Shown piece after piece: positions 23,626 through 27,947 of a DNA stretch of 27,947 nucleotides. Origin of the DNA: Caryophanales bacterium UBA2253 (GTDB lineage Bacteria > Bacillota_I > Bacilli_A > ML615J-28 > CAG-698); assembly GCA_002347755.1 (NCBI GenBank), contig DDXT01000077.1, positions 1 through 27,947 on the forward strand, read 5' to 3'. The notes under the pieces are model-generated. The model was not told the origin of the DNA, made no database searches, and worked only from the letters and a program-made list of their open reading frames with translations. How positions within the stretch are numbered: position 1 is the first letter of the stretch; the number at the start of each line of letters is the position of its first letter. Position numbers and translations under genes: made by a program.

Positions 23626-25256
23626 ACCGATGGTATAAAGAAAGCATCGTATATCAAATCTATCCCCGAAGTTTTCAAGATTCCAACGATGACGGGATCG
23701 GGGACCTGCGCGGCATCATCAACCGGCTGGATTACATCCGCGATCTGGGCGTGACCGCCATTTGGCTGTCGCCGGTTTATGATTCCCCGCTTTTCGACAA
23801 TGGCTATGACATCCGCGATTATCGGGCCATCCTTTCGGAATACGGGACCATGGATGAATTCAAAGAACTGCTTTCCAAGGTCCATGAACGGGGAATGAAA
23901 TTGATCATGGACTGTGTGGTCAACCACACTTCCGATCAGCATGAATGGTTCCAAAAAGCCATCCAGGATCCGACCAGTCCCTATCATGATTATTACTTCT
24001 TCCGAAAAGGGAAGAAAAAGCCCAATAACTGGCTGTCTTATTTCGGCGGGTCGGTTTGGACATATCTTCCTCAGATCGATGAAAACTACCTGCATGTTTT
24101 CGCGCCGGAGCAGCCCGATTTGAACTGGGAAAACCCTAAGGTCCGCGAAGAAATCAAAGACATTCTGCGTTTTTGGCTGGATATGGGCATCGACGGCTTT
24201 CGCTGCGATGTCATTGACATGCTGTCCAAGACGCCGGGACTTCCAAACAGCCATCGGCTGTCTTTAATCCGCGGTTCGGAATATTTCGTGGATGGGCCGC
24301 ACATCCATGACTATCTTCAGGAACTGAAGCGGGACATCGCTTCGAAATATGACATGTTCACGGTCGGGGAATGCGTCTACATCACGCCGGTCCAAGCCCT
24401 CAAGTACACCCAAGAAGGCGTCGACGAACTGAACATGGTTTTTTCGTTTGAACACATGGGCGTGGATAATTGGTACAAATGGTTCTTAAGGAAATTTCGT
24501 CCCGTCAGACTTAAAAAAGTCCTTTCCAAATGGCAGCATGCCATCAACGGGAAAGGTTGGAATTCGCTATATTTCGAAAACCATGATCAGCCGCGTTCGG
24601 TCAGCCGCTTCGGAAATCTCCGGTTTCGAAACGAAAGCGCCAAAATGTTGGCGGCGATGCTGTTTTTCCAGCAGGGAACGCCGTTCATTTATCAGGGCGA
24701 GGAGATCGGCATGACCAATCCGGACTTTGAAGACATCAGCCAGTACCGGGACGTGGAAACGCACAACATCTATCGCTTGGGACGGAAGCTCCTTCATCTG
24801 TCTTCCCAAAGGATGATGAAGAAGATCCGCTACATGAGCCGGGACAACGCCCGAACGCCGATGCAGTGGAATTCGCAGGCCAACGGCGGATTCACCCGGG
24901 GAAAACCATGGCTGGAGGTCAATCCGAATTATCAAAAGATCAATGTTGAAGAAAGCCAAAAAGATCCGAATTCAATCTTGAATTATTACAAAAAGCTCAT
25001 TGACTTAAGAAAGACTCATCCGGTCATCGTTTTCGGCGATTACCAAGAACATTATCCGAACCACAAAAAGCTCGTATATTACGAACGCAATTACCAGAAT
25101 GATCAACTTTTGGTCATTTGCAACTATTCCGACCAAAACCTGACTTTTGAACCAAAACATGAACTAAAGAATTATGAACTGATCCTGAACAATTATCCCG
25201 ACGATCAATTGATCCTGCTTCCCTATCAAGCCAAAGTCTATCTGAGGAGAAAATGA
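23622..25256 (+). CDS. Glycoside hydrolase family 13, oligo-1,6-glucosidase/alpha-glucosidase
   Basis: A 544-residue cytosolic enzyme. NRWYKESIVYQIYPRSFQDSNDDGIGDLRGI is the characteristic opening of the oligo-1,6-glucosidase/dextran glucosidase group. Catalytic residues by motif are nucleophile Asp196 (GFRCDVID), acid/base Glu250 (TVGEC) and transition-state Asp322 (FENHDQPR). The calcium-like loop region SNDDGIGD and VVNHTSDQH are present. The specificity segment after the nucleophile, VID, is the form seen in alpha-1,6-glucosidases. Length is normal (about 540-560). The likely substrates are isomaltose-type or panose-type oligosaccharides. ATGA overlap with the GH3 gene shows translational coupling. 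Confidence 0.92.
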   Translation: MNRWYKESIVYQIYPRSFQDSNDDGIGDLRGIINRLDYIRDLGVTAIWLSPVYDSPLFDNGYDIRDYRAILSEYGTMDEFKELLSKVHERGMKLIMDCVVNHTSDQHEWFQKAIQDPTSPYHDYYFFRKGKKKPNNWLSYFGGSVWTYLPQIDENYLHVFAPEQPDLNWENPKVREEIKDILRFWLDMGIDGFRCDVIDMLSKTPGLPNSHRLSLIRGSEYFVDGPHIHDYLQELKRDIASKYDMFTVGECVYITPVQALKYTQEGVDELNMVFSFEHMGVDNWYKWFLRKFRPVRLKKVLSKWQHAINGKGWNSLYFENHDQPRSVSRFGNLRFRNESAKMLAAMLFFQQGTPFIYQGEEIGMTNPDFEDISQYRDVETHNIYRLGRKLLHLSSQRMMKKIRYMSRDNARTPMQWNSQANGGFTRGKPWLEVNPNYQKINVEESQKDPNSILNYYKKLIDLRKTHPVIVFGDYQEHYPNHKKLVYYERNYQNDQLLVICNYSDQNLTFEPKHELKNYELILNNYPDDQLILLPYQAKVYLRRK

Positions 25257-25257
25257 C

Positions 25258-27621
25258 ATGATCACTGTTTCCGAACGGTTCTTTCATTTGGAGACCGAAG
25301 ACACCTCCTATGTTTTTTCCCACGAGTCAAACGGCCTGCTTTTGCACCATTACTACGGAAAAAGAGCGAAGTTCGCCGACTTTTCGCATGCCATCGGGAA
25401 GAATCAGGGCGGATTGGGGCTGGCCATCGCCTACGAAGGCCAAAAAGATCAGCTGATCGACAGCTTTGATCTGGAGTTTTCCAGCTTTGGAATCGGCGAT
25501 TTCCGAGAACCCCAGCTTTTGCCAAGAAACAAACAAAACGGCTATTACGCCAATTTCAAATACCGGGGCCATGCGATCCTGGACAATGACGAACACCCGC
25601 TTCCGCACAGCCATGACGCCGATTCGGTCCTGCGGGTTGATCTTTTCGACGAAGTATTGAACGTGACTTTGGAACTTTATTACAAGGTTTTTGAAAAAGC
25701 CAATGTCATTTCCCGCTATGTCCGGCTGATCAATCATTCGAAAGAAACTTTCGGGTTGGCGCGTTTGTTTTCCGCACAGGTCGATTTCTTTGACGACGGC
25801 TACACCGCCATGACTTTTGACGGCACTTGGGTCAAAGAACGCCACCTGACCGAGCAGAAACTCACCGGCGGAATTTTCGTTAACGATTCCAAATGCGGAG
25901 CCAGTTCCGCCAAGCATAATCCTTTGGTCATCTTAAAAAGGAACCATGCGACCGAAGATCAGGGGGCGGCTTACGGGTTCAACCTCGTTTACAGCGGAAA
26001 TCACAAAACCATCATCGAAACCACCCCGCTTCATAAAACCCGGGTGCTGATGGGCATCAGCGACTTTGCCTTTGATTACGCAATTAAACCCGGAGAGGAT
26101 TTCGTGACTCCGGAAGCGGTGCTGACTTACTCGGGAGAAGGACTGAACAAACTGTCTCAAAACTACCATGATTTCGTGAACGGTCACATCATCCCGAAGC
26201 CATTCCAAAACCGGATCCGGCCGCTTCTTTTCAACAGCTGGGAATCGACTTATTTCCACTATAACGAAAAGAAACTGCTCGATCTGGCCAAACAGGCCAA
26301 AGCGATCGGGTTGGAACTGTTTGTCATGGATGACGGCTGGTTCGGGAAACGCGACAATGATCAATCCTCGCTTGGGGATTGGGACGTCAATCTGAAGAAA
26401 CTTCCCCACGGTTTAAAAGGGCTGGCGAAAGCGGTCAATGACATCGGTTTGGATTTCGGCCTTTGGGTCGAACCGGAAATGGTCAGCGTCGACAGTGATC
26501 TGTACCGGGCGCATCCCGATTGGGCTGTTACCATGCCCGGGAGGAAACCCGGCGTGGGCCGATCGCAGCTGGTGCTGGATCTGACCAATCCGGAAGTCAG
26601 AACGTTTTTGATCCATAAAATGACTGAAGTTTTTTTAAGCTGCAATCTGAAATATGTCAAATGGGACTATAACCGCAATCTCACCGACATGCACGGAAAA
26701 ACCTTGGATGACCAGGGCGAATTCTTCCATCGCTACATTCAGGGGCTGTATGAAGTTTTGAAAGCTCTGACCGAGAAGTTTCCGGATATATTCTTTGAAG
26801 GATGTTCCAGCGGCGGGAACCGGTTCGATCTTGGGATGTTATGTTATTTTCCTCAGATCTGGACCAGTGACTGCACCGATTATCTGGAACGCCTCTACAT
26901 CCAGACCGGGACCTCATACGGATATCCGCCTTCCGCGATGTCCAATCATGTCAGCGCCGTGCCCAATCACCAAACCTTAAGGATCACCCCGCTGTCATCT
27001 AGGTTCAACCTAGCTTGTTTTGGGTCGCTGGGTTATGAACTTGATTTAGGCGAACTGGACGCGGAAGGCCTGAAGGCTTTGAAAAATCAGGTGCGAATGT
27101 ACAAACGATACCGGGAGCTGTTTCAATTCGGACGATTCCATCGCTCCGATCCCACCGTATTCAATAGCAACCGCGCTTACTTCTATGTTTTAAGTCAAGA
27201 CCAAAAACACGGCATGCTCGGGTTCTTTCAGTCGCTGGTTCATCCCGCAATGAACGAAGACGTCATCCGGGTTCGGGGTTTGAACGAGGAACTATATTCG
27301 ATCGCGAACTTTCCGGAACGTCTCGATCTGAAACGTTTCGGGGGCGTCATCAATCTGGTTTCTCCGATCCGGCTGAAGATCGGCGGCAAGCTTCACAACT
27401 TCATTTGCAAGGTTTACCGGCCATCGGGCGAAAAAGAAAGTTATCTGGTCCATGGCAGGGCTTTTTCGGATGTTGGGGTGCGGCTCAACTCCCAATTCAT
27501 GGGAACCGGGTTCACTTTCGAGGTTCGGGTCCTGGGAGATTTCGGATCAAGAATGTATGAAATCAAGCCATATCAAAGCAAACATGTCTTGAAGAAAAAG
27601 ACTCCGAAGATAAAAGGTTGA
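25258..27621 (+). CDS. Glycoside hydrolase family 36 alpha-galactosidase
   Basis: A 787-residue cytosolic enzyme, preceded by GAGGAG and one base after the GH13 stop. The N-terminal beta-supersandwich is followed by the barrel with LFNSWESTYFHY, LFVMDDGWFGKR and GLDFGLWVEPEMV. The nucleophile is Asp470 in VKWDYNR and the acid/base Asp538 in TSDCTD (commonly SDNTD). The 68-residue spacing agrees with the GH36 group I bacterial enzymes. FEGCSSGGNRFD and SHVSAVPNH complete the signature. It removes terminal alpha-1,6-galactose from raffinose- or melibiose-type sugars. The C-terminus is lysine-rich (LKKKTPKIKG), and the same frame continues beyond the TGA as another basic stretch (see the repeats). 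Confidence 0.93.
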   Translation: MITVSERFFHLETEDTSYVFSHESNGLLLHHYYGKRAKFADFSHAIGKNQGGLGLAIAYEGQKDQLIDSFDLEFSSFGIGDFREPQLLPRNKQNGYYANFKYRGHAILDNDEHPLPHSHDADSVLRVDLFDEVLNVTLELYYKVFEKANVISRYVRLINHSKETFGLARLFSAQVDFFDDGYTAMTFDGTWVKERHLTEQKLTGGIFVNDSKCGASSAKHNPLVILKRNHATEDQGAAYGFNLVYSGNHKTIIETTPLHKTRVLMGISDFAFDYAIKPGEDFVTPEAVLTYSGEGLNKLSQNYHDFVNGHIIPKPFQNRIRPLLFNSWESTYFHYNEKKLLDLAKQAKAIGLELFVMDDGWFGKRDNDQSSLGDWDVNLKKLPHGLKGLAKAVNDIGLDFGLWVEPEMVSVDSDLYRAHPDWAVTMPGRKPGVGRSQLVLDLTNPEVRTFLIHKMTEVFLSCNLKYVKWDYNRNLTDMHGKTLDDQGEFFHRYIQGLYEVLKALTEKFPDIFFEGCSSGGNRFDLGMLCYFPQIWTSDCTDYLERLYIQTGTSYGYPPSAMSNHVSAVPNHQTLRITPLSSRFNLACFGSLGYELDLGELDAEGLKALKNQVRMYKRYRELFQFGRFHRSDPTVFNSNRAYFYVLSQDQKHGMLGFFQSLVHPAMNEDVIRVRGLNEELYSIANFPERLDLKRFGGVINLVSPIRLKIGGKLHNFICKVYRPSGEKESYLVHGRAFSDVGVRLNSQFMGTGFTFEVRVLGDFGSRMYEIKPYQSKHVLKKKTPKIKG

Positions 27622-27632
27622 AGAGCAAAAAC

Positions 27633-27701
27633 GCCAAAGACCTCAAAAAAACGTAGCCAAAAGCCTCAAAAAAAAGCAGCCAAAAGCCTCAAAAAAATAT
27701 G
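27633..27701 (+). repeat. Three 23-bp tandem repeats
   Basis: Units at 27633-27655, 27656-27678 and 27679-27701 share GCCAAAAGCCTCAAAAAAA, with two mismatches in the first unit and a variable 4-base tail. They lie directly after the GH36 stop, in a lysine-coding context. There are no spacers, so this is not a CRISPR array. No terminator was found for the hydrolase operon. Confidence 0.85.
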
Positions 27702-27727
27702 GACATTTCCGCTAATTGTGGTACAAT
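27700..27727 (+). promoter_or_regulatory. Promoter of the truncated ATPase gene
   Basis: TGGACA (27700-27705), a 16-bp spacer, and TACAAT (27722-27727) preceded by TGG (extended -10). The start codon is at 27748, with AGGAG upstream. Confidence 0.6.
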
Positions 27728-27747
27728 GATGGCAGAGGAGTATAAAA

Positions 27748-27927
27748 ATGTATATATCACGAATCATCGAAAAGACAATCAAAGAGAATTTGGAAACGTT
27801 TAAAGCGCTCCTGCTTGTAGGCCCGAAGTTTTGTGGCAAGACAACTCTATCTGAGCGGTTTGCGAAGAGTTTCATTTACTTAACCCCATTAAATAGAAAT
27901 GATTATAAAACAATGCTCCAGTTGTGA
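27748..27927 (+). pseudogene. Truncated AAA-type ATPase (DUF4143-like), N-terminal 59 codons
   Basis: It starts MYISRIIEKTIKENLETFKA and has a Walker A-like GPKFCGKTT at residues about 26-34, then LSERFAKSFIYLTP. This opening is typical of the predicted AAA+ ATPases that carry a C-terminal DUF4143 and are usually about 400 residues. The frame meets TGA at 27925-27927 after 59 codons, with only 20 bases of window remaining. Promoter and AGGAG ribosome site look intact. It is therefore a truncated or nonsense-mutated copy. Whether the gene resumes beyond the window cannot be seen. FCGKT, where RQVGKT or similar is common, is slightly unusual. Confidence 0.55.
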
Positions 27928-27947
27928 ACTGAGGTATTAAAAGTTTA

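Noticed and set aside
27633..27701. CRISPR array
   Set aside because: The 23-bp units are directly adjacent with no spacers and are A-rich.
1..27947. Many long minus-strand open frames antisense to core genes (for example across ricT, GH2, GH3 and holB)
   Set aside because: They lie fully inside well-identified genes, have no ribosome sites or family motifs, and are shadows of codon-biased sequence.
1..27947. TGA=Trp genetic code (Mycoplasma-type)
   Set aside because: TGA ends truA, znuC, ricT, rsmI and all four hydrolases at the expected protein lengths, and tryptophans in these genes are TGG.

Overview
This window reads as a chromosomal segment of a low-to-moderate GC Gram-positive bacterium of the Bacilli/Mollicutes-like radiation. 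Two conserved gene orders support this: ecfA1-ecfA2-ecfT-truA, and tmk...holB-ricT-trmN6-rsmI, which in Bacillus subtilis is tmk-yaaQ-yaaR-holB-yaaT-yabA-yabB-yazA-yabC. Promoters are SigA-like, often with extended -10 boxes, and Shine-Dalgarno sites are strong. TGA terminates many of the core genes here, so the standard bacterial code applies rather than the TGA=Trp code of Mycoplasmatales. I cannot name the genus.

Layout. (1) 1-8.1 kb is an accessory island. A very large YD-repeat/RHS surface protein is split by an in-frame TAA. Its variable AT-rich C-terminal tip is followed by an overlapping immunity-like gene, which is itself interrupted by a 166-bp MITE-like element flanked by a duplicated 22-bp perfect palindrome. 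The window opens inside what looks like the end of a sibling element. Then come tandem duplicated small membrane-protein genes (the second frameshifted) and decayed coding remnants. (2) 8.17-12.0 kb: a NusG-domain-II protein, the energising module of an ECF vitamin/metal importer (two ATPases plus EcfT) and tRNA pseudouridine synthase TruA, all overlapping or abutting. (3) 12.0-13.55 kb, minus strand: a ZnuC/ZnuB-type metal ABC transporter without its binding protein. (4) 13.7-18.8 kb: thymidylate kinase, an inserted inverted TM2/zinc-ribbon gene, DNA polymerase III delta-prime, RicT, tRNA1(Val) methyltransferase, a small unknown, and 16S rRNA methyltransferase RsmI. (5) 18.9-27.6 kb: one tight operon of four cytosolic glycoside hydrolases (GH2, GH3, GH13, GH36), with no transporter or regulator in view. 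(6) 27.6-27.9 kb: 23-bp tandem repeats and a truncated AAA/DUF4143-type ATPase gene.

The most unusual part is the RHS locus. An interrupted effector, an interrupted immunity-like gene that reads as one 144-residue protein once the insert is removed, and same-family repeat ends on both sides suggest a toxin/immunity locus caught during inactivation by a small non-autonomous mobile element. The four hydrolases would together trim beta-galactosides or beta-glucosides, alpha-1,6-glucosides and alpha-galactosides that enter the cell as oligosaccharides. No rRNA, tRNA, CRISPR array or prophage was seen.
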